The notes beneath the pieces were generated by a model that was not told the DNA's origin, did not search any database, and saw only the letters and a program-made list of their open reading frames with translations. Both the position numbers and the translations under genes were made by a program. A stretch of 45,029 bases of DNA from Diphasiastrum complanatum (taxonomy: Eukaryota > Streptophyta > Lycopodiopsida > Lycopodiales > Lycopodiaceae), in the NCBI GenBank assembly GCA_029204225.1, contig CM055094.1, positions 65,871,507-65,916,535 on the forward strand. Direction: 5' to 3'. The stretch's first letter is position 1. The number at the start of each line of letters is the position of its first letter. Shown one piece after another: positions 1 to 9,949 of this stretch.

Positions 1-2613
1 TTTGCTGAAACACCATAAGTGTGAGAAAGCATGCTTGCATCTTGGAAAATTAGAGCACGATTTCCTCATAATACATAAATGCGAGTTTGGAATATTCTTG
101 GTCGATAAGCAGTCTTCCCTCACATTTTGAAAGTTGAGAGATGGTAATTGTCAAATATGTATGTCTTCTTATCTCTAAGAAGAAGAATCAGAATATATAG
201 TCAATTTTTTTCCTAGTTTAGAAATTCTTGCAAACCTTGTCTTCCCATGAGCAAAAAGGCCTCTGTGATAAACAAGTCCCATGGTTACCAACTCACCTAG
301 TTCTTCCCACAGCTTGTCACAAGAGGTCAATTTCTAGGACAAGAGGTTAAGAAATGGGTGGCCTTGTGGTTGTCTTTTTCAACCTAGTTATTGCCCCCTT
401 GCTACTAAATGGGCTATGAGCTATTTTGAGGTTTTGCTTAATAGTGATGAGTATTGTGATTCAATTAAAATCACTTGCCGAGGAGATAAGTGTGTGTTTC
501 CCAGCAACGATGCTGCTTAAGTAAGAAATATTGTCTCGTTCCTGCTCACAAGTACTGTGTGAGTTAAGCCTATCTAAGATAACACACATCATATGAATTG
601 TTGATTTAGAGTACTGTTAGCATTTGTCATACTTTGATTTTTGTGAAAAATTAAGGGTTTTCTTGTACTTCAACTTATAAAGCGCAAAAAGTTGAGGTGA
701 TAGAGTTGACACACCATTGTGGGCACATAGTATCTCATAACGTATTTTCAACAAATTGAAGTCTCACAAGTAATGCAAGTGATGACGTTTCCTGATATCC
801 TTTATGCAGCTGCACTTTGTGGATGCCAAAATGCAAAGTACTGCTGGTATAAAATTTTTTGCGCACACAAAGCCCCAGACATTTTGAAGGAGGTGATTGG
901 AAAGATGGAGGCCAATGCCACCGCATGGAACCCTTATTTGTAGGAGAGGTGGGTATTGTACATCCTTGCAAAACTTTCTTATCATGCATTTTCAAAAGGA
1001 GGTCTTCAGTTAGGTGTCATGGATATTGAGTAAAGAACTACTACTCATCAGTTTGTACAATCTCACAGCATGCTTTTCTGCATTTGATAAAGAAGATGAA
1101 TGTGCTGTAGACATGCATTGCTTGGTAGTAGCATGAAAATGTTCTCATATGCAGATGTTTGTTGGTTGCTCTTTACTAGTTAATAGTGATTGATGTCTAA
1201 GATTGCATGCTGCATTTTATGATGTCTAAGCTTGGATCTTCCAATCTCGGAGTAGTTGAATGAAGTCGAGTGCATTTCTGCAGCATCACCATCTGAAAGA
1301 TTAAATCTTTTGACAAAATTGAAAACCTATGTAAAAGTTTTATCATTTCCATGCAACCTGCCTCAAATATGAAGATTCTGCCTCAATTTAAGGACTCTTA
1401 GCGTGAACAGTTTTCAGCTGTCTCCAAGGTATAGTTTTGAACTCGAACTTTGATGGCGTGGAAAATTTTGAAATATCTGATAAATCTTGAAAGATCAAAG
1501 CATTGGTAAATAATTTTGATGCTGAACCCTTCAAGCTGGCGTGAGATGCAATAAATGTGCAGAAACTGGTCATGATAGAGAAGACAGAAACGGTAATGGC
1601 TAGCGCAACAACTTTCTTGATGGCTTGTGCTAACAGGACAAAGTTTTAAAGCAAAAACCCTGAAAGAGAGGGCTAAAGTTATAGGGTGATGTAAGTGATA
1701 AAGATCCTGCTTATAAGCATAGTTGCCCGTTTCATTCCGGAACTTGGCCAAAAGAAAAAAAATCGTAATTATTGAGCATGATTTTATTTAGTACCAAGTT
1801 CTGACCCAGTACGTTCCAGAACATACTCTACGTTCCGAATGGTTTCAGCTGGAACAGGTTTCTAAGCATATAAGTAACATAAAGCCCAGAAATGATCTGT
1901 AAAATACATGACCCTGGGCTAGAAAAGATAGAGAATGTCGAGGAAAAGACAAGTACGAATAAATGAAAAACTGCAAGCAAAATAACAGGTAAATTTTTAG
2001 CCAAGCAGATGACACACTGGTAAAGCAAAGAGCAGCAAGCATTGTGCACTTTGACAGTTGTCTTATTTCAGCTCTCATGTGATCTTTAGATTCTGCAACT
2101 AAGCCCTAGTGGACTCGGGCAAATATAAGTAGGAAATTGCTATGGTGTTCATGAAGGCTGAGCTTTTATATAGTGAGCAGATGAAATTACACATTTCAAG
2201 GGAGTCCTTTGCTAGTTGTAGTGGCTTGCAAACTGTCATGAAGCTGCAAATATCTGAAGCCATAAAATTCTGAGCACTAAGAACAGCAACTTGAACCATT
2301 TTTGAAGTATTCTCACACCTTTTATGACTGATTCAAGGTTCTTCCTTTCTCACAATTCACCTAATTTAGATCACTGAGCCTTTTGAGTTTTCTTGGTTGG
2401 GCAGTAGTTACAACCCACTAACAGGCTGTAACGCACTGGCTTGTGGAACCAACTTTTCAAGTTGACATGTAAAAGCAAAATGTGAAAGAAAAAGTCTTTG
2501 GCAATGAGTTGATTCACTCAATAAGTTAAAAATTACTGGTAGACAAAATACTTAATTTATTCAATTAACTTCTATGCTGAAAGATAATTCAGCACTTGCA
2601 TATTGTTGTGCAG
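1..2613. other. Non-coding stretch upstream of the TBL exon
   Basis: AT-rich sequence with no recognisable coding similarity on either strand. It may be the intron that precedes the TBL exon. The only structure I can support is a small hAT-like candidate at 1718-1866. Confidence 0.4.
1718..1866. mobile_element. Possible 149-bp hAT-like miniature element
   Basis: Starts CATAGTTGCCCGTTTC and ends with a sequence whose reverse complement begins CTTAGAAACCTGTTCC (about 10 of 16 positions shared). It is flanked by CTTATAAG (1710-1717) and CATATAAG (1867-1874), a 7/8 match consistent with an old 8-bp target duplication. The interior is rich in GTTCC/GGAAC palindromic words. The same GTTCC-rich terminus appears at 34013 and 34347. 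The termini are diverged, so the call is tentative. Confidence 0.35.
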
Positions 2614-2877
2614 GTGGACAGATTTTTTAATGGACAAGGTTTTAATGGAGAAGTTCGCAACATTAATAAACACTTGATTCAAGCTGTTAAAGGGACAAGC
2701 TTTCACCTGCTGGACATTACCCCGATGAGTGAATTGAGGGCTGATGCACATCCTTCAATATCAGCAGGAAAGCTGCATGAGGACTGTATGCACTGGTGCT
2801 TGCCTGGTGTAACTGATTTTTGGAATGACATGTTCTTTGCACTCTTTTTGGATCTTGATAATTATTCAACTGCATAG
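2614..2877 (+). CDS. Trichome birefringence-like (TBL, PC-esterase) protein, last exon only
   Basis: After a good acceptor (ttgttgtgcag) an 87-codon exon runs to TAG. It matches the C-terminus of plant TBL/DUF231 polysaccharide O-acetyltransferases: GQGFNGEVRNINKHLIQAV, then LLDITPMSELRADAHPSI, then DCMHWCLPGVTDFWND. The D-x-x-H of DCMH is the second half of the catalytic triad; the GDS motif lies far upstream in this family. These are Golgi enzymes that acetylate xylan and other wall polymers. I found no upstream TBL exon in 1-2613, so either a long intron reaches past the window edge or this is a detached fragment. The C-terminal tail (LFLDLDNYSTA) is not conserved. No stop or frameshift is seen in the exon. 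Confidence 0.75.
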   Translation: MDRFFNGQGFNGEVRNINKHLIQAVKGTSFHLLDITPMSELRADAHPSISAGKLHEDCMHWCLPGVTDFWNDMFFALFLDLDNYSTA

Positions 2878-4240
2878 TTTGGCTCTCAGGTTTATAAGGC
2901 ATCAAAACGTACATGTTTGGTGGCTTCACTTTCTAGTCTGAATGGATATAGCCATATACAGATGAGGCACAGTTGGAAATGAAACAAATGCACAACTTAA
3001 CAAATCATTTTACATGAAAGAGTCACAAAGAAACAAGCTAGATCTAAAATTATGGACTCCTATATGAATACAATCAAAGGCTTCCTAATGCTTGATCACT
3101 GCGCAAGTACATGTAGGTTCCCCGCGCCCCAGTTCTATCACATGAAACAGACCTTCCACGTAATTTCTGCTTCTACATAATGCTGTCCTTAAAACAAGAT
3201 GAACAAGTAACGGTGCAGATCATAGAACAGTAGTGGTCTCCAGATAATCTGTACCACTGGACATATGAAGCAAAATATTTTAAATTGGGAGGAGGAAATG
3301 GAATCATTTGCGGAGCATCCGTTTTCTTGATAGGCTGCCAAACCTACAGCGCTTCTTCACATAGATAATCTGCTATCTTAGGCTAATATGCCTTGATCAT
3401 GTTCTGCTGTCCGAGGAGCAGTTTCCCTGCAAAAGTTCGTTAGATTGAAAGTATGCTACAGCTAATAAAACATCTAAATCTTTTAAGTTATGATAAGCAA
3501 TACTAAAAATACAATCATCTAATACAAACTGAAGGTCACATACAAGTACCTGATGCTGATTGTTGTCCATAAGCTGAAGAAATTCGGAAGTTCGGTGCTG
3601 CACACCATAGGATTATTTTGAATGCCGTGTTCCCCATGCAACTGGTGTTGGTATGTATCATAATTTGTAAGATAATGATAAATCAGGTACCATCAAAGCA
3701 TGCACCATAGGAACTATATATGATTACATGATGATTCCGTCTCGTGAGTTGATCGATGATACCTAAATGATGCCTAATTGACATATGTCTAATTTTTAAG
3801 CATGGTGAGGATTTCCTTGTGCTATTGGTTGTATGTGAGGATTCTATATCCTTCATATTTCACCTTAGATGGTAAGAGAAAAACTTCAAGATTGAGTGAT
3901 GTTCCAATCTTTCGTGGTCACATCAGATTTACGATGATTGCATATATACTATTCAGGGTTGTAGCGGATCGCGATCTGCTACAACAGCTATCCGGATTGC
4001 CAGTGTTATAGGCCTTGAATTGCGGGCCCAGAATGCCAATTTTTTTTTTTTATTGCCTCATTACAGATCCAAAGCTGTCGAATTGAATCCATTTTGCTAG
4101 CTTCAAACTGTAATCCTTGTTCCCATGGAGAAAAATTGATGGTTGAAGAAGAGTTTGATAAAGCACCATATTGCTTATTGTAAATCAAATTGCAATATTC
4201 CCTTTTGTCTGCTTCTTCGGCATCATGACAAATTGGATGA
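2878..4240. other. TBL downstream region with a possible short minus-strand exon pair
   Basis: It contains the presumed TBL 3' UTR. On the minus strand, a short open stretch at about 3603-3549 ends in CATCAG|GTACTT, and a second begins after ttttgcag at about 3438 and stops at about 3412. This could be the tail of an unidentified minus-strand gene, but an in-frame TAA lies just upstream of the first piece and I recognise no family. A 26-bp near-palindrome (TTGTAGCGGATCGCGATC...) sits at 3959-3984. Confidence 0.25.
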
Positions 4241-4241
4241 T

Positions 4242-6372
4242 CTATCCAATTCCTTTAGGATCGTGTTTTGGCGTTGCATCCGGCTGTGCTGAGATGAAGA
4301 TTTTGTCATGTTGTTTGGTAGTCACTTTGTTGTTCAATCCAAATGCTTCAATGATAACCATAAGCCTTGCATCTGAATTGTGAAGATCTTGCATGAAGGA
4401 ATTATTGGCATGATCAATCCCCAACTTAGGGACTAATATGCTTTGACTGATCATCTCTGAAAATGATAAATGATATTCTGGATGGACAAGAACATCGAGT
4501 GAATGAGATGTTTGCAAAGAGTGAGGATATCTCTTTCACTCAAAGTCTCTATGAAAAATCGTTCGTAGATTACGTCATCATGTTCGAAAATATTGATATC
4601 TCCAATATTTTGAACCACAAACTGGAAATTATGATATAATGGATCTTTGATTGTTTGTCCTGTCTTATAGTTAGACAATTTCCAGCTTGTATAATACAAA
4701 TTTCATCACATTTTGTTGTGCATTCTATATTGAATGTGAAACATTCATATAGATCAGTTGTATCCTTGTTTGTTAATCCCATTTCACAAGATGTTTCAGA
4801 CCAGTTTTCTGGTTGAATGTGATGTGATAATTCTGGTGATCTCAAGGAAGATAAGGTCCTTGAGTAATTTGCCTCATTGACAACTTCTTTGTCTGAATTG
4901 GCCCCTGTACTACTCAATTGAAGATCAATATTGAAAACAAAAATATTGTTCTCATAATCCTCCGCATCATGTTTGTTGTCCTCACCTGATTTTCGATGTC
5001 CTTGCATTGATATTGTATTTGCAAGTGGAATTTTTTGGGTCGATTCAAATTGGGAATTACATATATGTTGCCGATCTTGTGTACATTCCATAGCACTGCA
5101 TAAATGTTGATTGTTCATGTCCCGTGAATTCAATGGAAAATCAAGAGCTGTTGATGAAGTTGGCTGATTTATCTGTTTTTGAATAGGCTTTTCCTTGTCA
5201 AATTGCACTTCTGGTTCATCCTCTGGTGATCTTGATGAAGAATCATCAGATTCACTTGAATTCGTTTCCTACATTGGATCGTCCATACTAGACATTTCCT
5301 CTTGATCACTTCCATTTTGATACCCAAGGCATGATTGTAGCAAGTTCCCAATGTTGACTGTTCCCTCAAAATCAATATCAATGTGATCTCCTTGATTTGA
5401 GTCTTGACTTCCATTATTAGATTGTTCATCATCCTCAAAATGTTGGATCCTTGAAACTTCACCTCTTTGTTGGACATTTTGATGAACATTCGTTGGCACA
5501 CCTCTAGTTGCTATAGATCATTGTGCTCGTTGTTCCAACGTTTCCTTGTTATTTCCAAGTCCAACCGGATATCCAGTATGACTTTGTAATACCTGTTTTT
5601 CCTTATCCATTTCAATTCTCCGGACATCTTAAGAAGATGTTACATTTTGTGATAGAGACGGTAGTTGGAACGATGTACATGGCTCATTACCTCTTTGATC
5701 AGCTCCCGCAATTTTGTCTTGTCCACCAGATAGGCTAGCAAACAATCTTTCCCATTTCACCTCGTCAACTTGCCGATCTTGATTTAGTTTTCGCAACATT
5801 CCAACTATCAGATCTTGTGTGGCCTGCAGTTTACTTAATATGTTTTCTTGTTGGTTCGAGACTTGCGGTTCTTCCATCACTTCTTCAGTAGGGCGTCCAT
5901 TGAACAATAGTAATGATGAACCACAATGGGTATGAGGAGTGGCATTATTGATTGTGCTATTCTGTATGCAACGTTGCACAGGAGATGACGATTCTTCAAG
6001 TTGGCACGTAGAACTCATGTACCACAGTGCGTGCTCATCACCTTGTGAATTGCGATGATGTTTTGATTGTCGTAAATATAGCTCATGATCACTGTCACTA
6101 CTATAAAAACCACCATCAATATTAGATTGATTTGATTGGTGTAGCTCATGGTTTTTATTTTGGTCAGAATAGTTTTCATCATCACTCAAACAGTCTCCAT
6201 ATGAGTCGTGTTGCTCATATTGATCTGAATTATTGTCATTGTGCTCCCCATATTGATAATATTGATCTGAAATACCATCATTTTGTTCCTCGTATTGATG
6301 ATCACAATATGATTGGTCATCACATTCAGATTGATTATCAAATTCCACCTCATAATCAGAATCAGAATCCAT
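4242..6372 (-). pseudogene. Unrecognised acidic, Q/N-rich long reading frame with in-frame stops
   Basis: From ATG at 6372 a single frame runs 601 codons to 4570, broken only by stops at 5631-5629, about 5521-5519 and 5271-5269. A shift then leads to another open stretch (4517-4242). The N-terminal 110 residues (begins MDSDSDYEVEFDNQSECDD) are dominated by D, E, N, Q, Y and H and look disordered. Around residue 190-230 is a likely coiled coil (ENILSKLQATQDLIVGMLRK). The middle is Ser/Asp/Gln-rich. No zinc knuckle, protease, RT or other catalytic motif is visible. Three stops in 600 codons means either recent decay or real introns that I could not resolve. It may be the gag-like ORF of an LTR element or a decayed host gene; I cannot decide. 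Confidence 0.5.
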
Positions 6373-6379
6373 TTTGACA

Positions 6380-6954
6380 AACCAAGGGAGAATATGAGTC
6401 TGTAAATTTATAAGACCCTTATAGAAGAAATTGCAAAAATAAGATCTTGATAGTTTTTCCACCCACTTAAAACTCCGAGTTCTACAATGAGTAAAACTGA
6501 GAATGGAAAAACCTTGAAGTTCATATGAAACTGAGGACTTTTGCTTTTTACAGCATCGAATTCTAAGCTCAAACTGAAAAGATATGGAACTTCAAAAATA
6601 AGTAATAAAAAATACGTAAAATCTGACTCAAGAAAAGGGGTCTTAAAAGAAATTTGAAAAGTAATAATGACACAATTTTCATAACTTAGCAGTGTTAGGC
6701 TCATCATTCTGATCACTTTTTGTTTTTATAGCACTGGGATCTGAGCTCAAACAAGGAAGTTATGGGCGCTCAAAGAATGAGAAGGAAAAACGAGCATTCA
6801 ACTTAGAAAAGGGAGTTGTAAAATTTTTACAAACTGGATTGTATAAACTTTGAGATCCATGAATTGTTTTGGTGCATTTGGGTGCTCGCGAAGGATTGTG
6901 GGCAACCCTAATTTTTTTTTGTTGAGAAAAACGATTTTTTTTTTCTGATCAGGG
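6380..6954. repeat. Diverged tandem duplication (~179 bp) upstream of the acidic ORF
   Basis: A segment near 6539 (TTTTGCTTTTTACAGCATCG..AAGCTCAAAC) and one near 6718 (TTTTTGTTTTTATAGCACTG..GAGCTCAAAC) align along most of their length, with matching AGAAAAGGG and AAAAG words. The period is about 179 bp. Such diverged leader repeats are common near LTR-retrotransposon ends, which weakly supports a retroelement origin for the neighbouring acidic frame. Confidence 0.4.
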
Positions 6955-7155
6955 AATAGGTAGAGAGAAAAGAAAGGTAACCGAAGGAGGGTAGAGAGAG
7001 AATAGGGGTAACCGAAGTAGGGTAGAGAGAGAAAAGAAAGGTAACCGAAGGAGGGTAGAGAGAGAATAGGGGTAACCGAAGTAGGGTAGAGAGAGAAGAG
7101 GGGTAATAGAGAGAGAATAGGGGTAACCGAAGTAGGGTAGAGAGAGAATAAACTC
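6955..7155. repeat. GA-rich minisatellite, ~31-33-bp units
   Basis: About five to six copies of a unit with core GGTAACCGAAGTAGGGTAG followed by GAGAGAGAA. Alternating copies have GAAGGAGG instead of GAAGTAGG, so the array may have grown by a two-unit higher-order step. The minus strand encodes spurious open Ser/Leu/Tyr/Pro-rich peptides. Confidence 0.75.
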
Positions 7156-7177
7156 GACCGGAGGAGAAGAATTGGAT

Positions 7178-7300
7178 GAAATCTCGATCGGAGGACGCGT
7201 GAACTCTCAACCGAAGGAAATGCGTGAAATCTCAACCGAAGTAAACGCGTGAAGTCTCAACCGGAGGAAAGGCGTGAAATCTCAACCGGAGGGAGAAAGG
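7178..7300. repeat. Second minisatellite, exact 25-bp periodicity
   Basis: Units begin GAAATCTC and contain AACCGGAGG or AACCGAAG, ending near GCGT: 7178-7200 (23 bp), 7201-7225, 7226-7250, 7251-7275 and 7276-7300. A partial older copy lies near 7151. It directly follows the GA-rich array and precedes the captured gene fragments. Confidence 0.75.
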
Positions 7301-7433
7301 AGATTCATCTGATTAATGGCGATTCATCGTTTCTTCCTCGCATCACGACTCTTTGAGAAATGAACTTGGAGTATCTGACTGTAGATGCACAACTGTAGGC
7401 GAAATTTATGGACAAGCTGCTTCCTTGTTGCAG

Positions 7434-7880
7434 GTTCTGGTCTTGAACGGATAATACAACAATTACTGGACATGGGTTGTGGGAGTTGGGACATCTGATC
7501 ATGCCTTGCAAATGTACAAGGGTATGCTGAAAGCAGGATACCAGGCTGACATAGCTACTTACAATTCTCTGTTGGCAGCATTTGCAAGGGAGGAAAACTA
7601 GGGATTGGCCGAACAATTTGTACAACTGATGGAGAAGAATGGCTTGGCTCCAAACGACAATAGCTATGCCTCCTTGTTACATGCATACGCGAATGGAGGC
7701 CAGCCTCAGCTCATGCGCAAGCTGGTAAATGACTTCAGAACTGGTGTAATTCCTTTGATAGAGATACCATTGTCGTGCTCTGCGTGCTGCCTACAATAAT
7801 CCAGAGCGAGCAGTAGAATATCTGTACAATGGTATTCCAGATCTGCCGAAGTTGCTGACGTACAGCCTGTGGATGATGTG
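7434..7880 (+). pseudogene. RAD23 UBA-domain exon fragment, split by a PPR insert
   Basis: After an intron-like acceptor (cttgttgcag) the + strand reads GSGLERIIQQLLDMGCGSWD (7434-7492). The continuation, [20 protein letters not shown], appears at about 7774-7838 after RDTIV (7760-7773) and is followed by [12 protein letters not shown]. This is the first UBA domain and following linker of plant RAD23, a ubiquitin-receptor/repair adaptor. A base is missing before RALR and another after GIP. The two halves are contiguous in RAD23 but here are separated by 267 bp of PPR coding sequence. Because intron-like sequence is retained, the copy is DNA-derived, not a processed cDNA. Confidence 0.8.
7493..7759 (+). 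pseudogene. P-class pentatricopeptide repeat (PPR) fragment inserted inside the RAD23 piece
   Basis: The frame reads SDHALQMYKGMLKAGYQAD, then IATYNSLLAAFAREEN, a TAG, GLAEQFVQLMEKNG, then LAPNDNSYASLLHAYANGGQ and a tail ending FRTGVI. This is two consecutive 35-residue PPR motifs with the usual TYNSLL/AxA signature. The LLHAYANG..GVI tail resembles the organellar PPR represented by Arabidopsis At5g02860 (from memory, to be checked). Both ends are cut inside motifs, so it is a fragment and not a gene. Confidence 0.8.
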
Positions 7881-8006
7881 TGTGATTTAGCGAGCTCAGT
7901 CTGGCACTGGCAGACCGCTACCTTCTGTTCAGGGATTCTGTGTTGGAGGAACAAGTCTTCGCAAGGAGTTGCGCCAGGAATTAGATGATCTGGCCAAGGC
8001 GGAAGG

Positions 8007-8075
8007 GTGGATCTTGCTGAGCGTGATCTCACAGATTATCTGATGGAAATTCTGACAGAACATGGGTACTCATTT
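8007..8075 (+). pseudogene. Actin coding fragment
   Basis: The + strand reads VDLAERDLTDYLMEILTEHG then YSF. This is the highly conserved actin segment around residues 180-200 (family form: DLAGRDLTDYLM, then ILTERGYSF), with a few substitutions. Similarity fades on both sides. It is a third unrelated gene piece in the same chimera. The stretch between the RAD23 piece and this one (about 7880-8006) includes another intron-like acceptor (ttctgttcag) and a short open frame that I do not recognise. Confidence 0.75.
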
Positions 8076-8325
8076 CAGTGGCTGCGAGCTGAAACTATCT
8101 CTGCTAGCTATACACCCTGTCGTGCATTGCCAATGATCGTGAACACTTGCCAATGCCAGCGATCAGAATCCACCGATTTATCTTAACACTGTAATTCAAG
8201 CAGCAATTTCTAACGCACTGACTTTCTCATCTAACTTTTCATTGATCCTGAAACAGTTATGATCCTGAAACAATTGTGGAGCCAAACTGAACAGAGTTAC
8301 AAGTAGCCGAGTCGCGACTGAGAAG

Positions 8326-8434
8326 GGGGTTAGGTTTAGGGTTAAATCAGGTTAGGGTTTAGGATTAGGGCCACTTCTAGGTCTAGGCTAGGGCTATATG
8401 TAGGTTAGGGCTGTAGGTAGGTAGGGTTAGGTTT
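8326..8434 (+). repeat. Degenerate telomere-like (TTTAGGG) tract
   Basis: About a dozen TTAGGG, TTTAGG and CTAGG words (for example GGTTAGGGTTTAGGATTAGG) in one orientation, then a T9 run. Spacing is irregular, so this is a decayed interstitial telomeric or telomere-like array. Confidence 0.55.
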
Positions 8435-8597
8435 TTTTTTCTTTTGTATCAAACTTGAAATTGAAAAATGTGAAAATAATTTACAATAGAAACAAAACTT
8501 CAAGCCTGAAAACTTGAAGTGCCTCTCTCTCACTTAGAAAAATCCACAAAACAAAATTTCAAAATTTTGGCAATTTTGACCCATCTCCACAAATTTG

Positions 8598-9075
8598 ATC
8601 ATAACTTACTCAATATTAATCCAAATCACACAAACTTAGTACCTCTGAAAAGCTAACAACAAGCTCTATCAGGGTATTATCAAATCAATGATTGAATGTG
8701 ATTTGATAGGTCAAATTAGCAACATAACATGGCTGAAAATTTTGAAGAAAGAAAACTAACAAAACTAGAGCTAGGAATCAAGATTTGTCATAACTTTTTG
8801 GATACTAATCCAAATGACCTGCCATATGGATCAGATCAAAGCTAAGACAATGCTCTAAAATCCTATGGAAAGAAACTAGAAATAAAAACTCAGATCAAAT
8901 CTGAAAAATTCAAATCAAGTGAAAGCAAAATCCTAGTCACCTATTTTGACAGCCTTTGGGAAAAGTGCAATAACGTTTGCATCTCTTATCCAAATGCCTT
9001 GAAAATTGGTGCAAAGCTGAAACAAAGCTCTACAAAGGTATTGAATCAAATTAGAAATGAAAAACGAAATTGAAT
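8598..9075 (-). repeat. Three diverged ~185-bp tandem units in a retrotransposon leader
   Basis: Units begin near 8598, 8788 and 8965. They share TCATAACTT/GCAATAACG, then ATCCAAAT, then an AAGCTAA or AAGCTGAAACAA word and GCTCTA about 60-80 bp later. They lie between the telomere-like tract and a minus-strand PBS/LTR, so they are probably the untranslated region of that minus-oriented element. Confidence 0.5.
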
Positions 9076-9203
9076 GCTAAAAATTCGTCTGAATATAACT
9101 GAGAAATTCAAAGTTAAAAAATAGCAAAAAGAAAGCTACAAAAACAATAAACTCATCAAATCTAATGGAATTCTCATAAAATCATCATGAATCAAGGATC
9201 TAT

Positions 9204-9703
9204 GCTTTGATACCAAGAAATGTCATGTGCAAAATCTCAAGCAAATACCAATTACAAAAGACGTAAAGCTAATAGCAAGAAAAGTACATATCATTCAAGA
9301 TAGCATGTCATTAGAAAGCTAGAAACATGGAGATCACAATGGAATCACATTAGCAATGAAAGAAAGAGTACAATCAATGGAAATGGAACATTGATTCATG
9401 TGGATAGGGCACATGAGACCTAGCAATGGAGATCCCTATGGCTCACATTCACAAGGAAGCTAGAAGCTCTCACTTGCAAATGAGCCAAAAGATTCACAAA
9501 TTGATGTCTCTTGCCTAGTTATAGACAATGCTCTCACTTAACTAAACTTAACTATCTTGAGGGATAGTTATCCCTTGTTAAGTACTATTTAGGCCTACAT
9601 TGGGCCCTTGTTCTTAAGGCTAATAGCTCCTTTTGGGCCTACAAAGCTTACAATGGATATTATATTGCCTTGAAAAGCACTGATGTACTAAAAGTACATG
9701 ACA
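9204..9703 (-). mobile_element. Minus-strand Copia-type LTR (9221-9703) with primer-binding site (9204-9215)
   Basis: The 483-bp LTR starts TGTCATGT and ends ACATGACA, perfect 8-bp inverted termini. Five bases to its left the minus strand reads TGGTATCAAAGC, which fits the initiator-Met tRNA PBS used by plant Copia elements. So this is a 5' LTR in minus orientation whose internal region would extend leftward. No coding sequence survives there, only the three-unit leader repeat. The second LTR is not in the window. Confidence 0.65.
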
Positions 9704-9713
9704 GAGGATGAAG

Positions 9714-9949
9714 AGTTAAAATAGCAATGATCGACTTATACAATACTTTCTAATTTCGATGGCACCACGTGTGCTCAGTTCTAGAATTATCAGGCCGTCT
9801 TTCTTTTGCGAGCCCTTTGAGTGCTCTTAAGCAACTTTATCCTTGTACTTGATTATTAGTGTGTGAATATACAGTTTGCGTGAGAGTTGTGCTGTAGTGA
9901 TTGATTCGGTCGAGTTTTTAAACTATATTTTTAACTTGGTATCACAGCC
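9714..9949 (+). mobile_element. Plus-strand Copia 5' LTR (start uncertain) and primer-binding site (9937-9949)
   Basis: TGGTATCACAGCC at 9937-9949 is a one-base variant of the plant Copia PBS. The sequence before it ends TATTTTTAACT. A candidate LTR start AGTTAAAATAG at about 9714 forms weak inverted termini with it. It abuts the minus-strand LTR that ends at 9703, giving a head-to-head arrangement. The exact LTR start is uncertain. Confidence 0.5.

Noticed and set aside
6798-7235. Ser/Leu/Tyr/Pro repeat proteins on the minus strand
   Set aside because: Translation of the GA-rich minisatellite; all frames stay open because the unit lacks stops.
6955-7300. CRISPR-like array
   Set aside because: Units are contiguous with no unique spacers, and the context is a plant nuclear genome.
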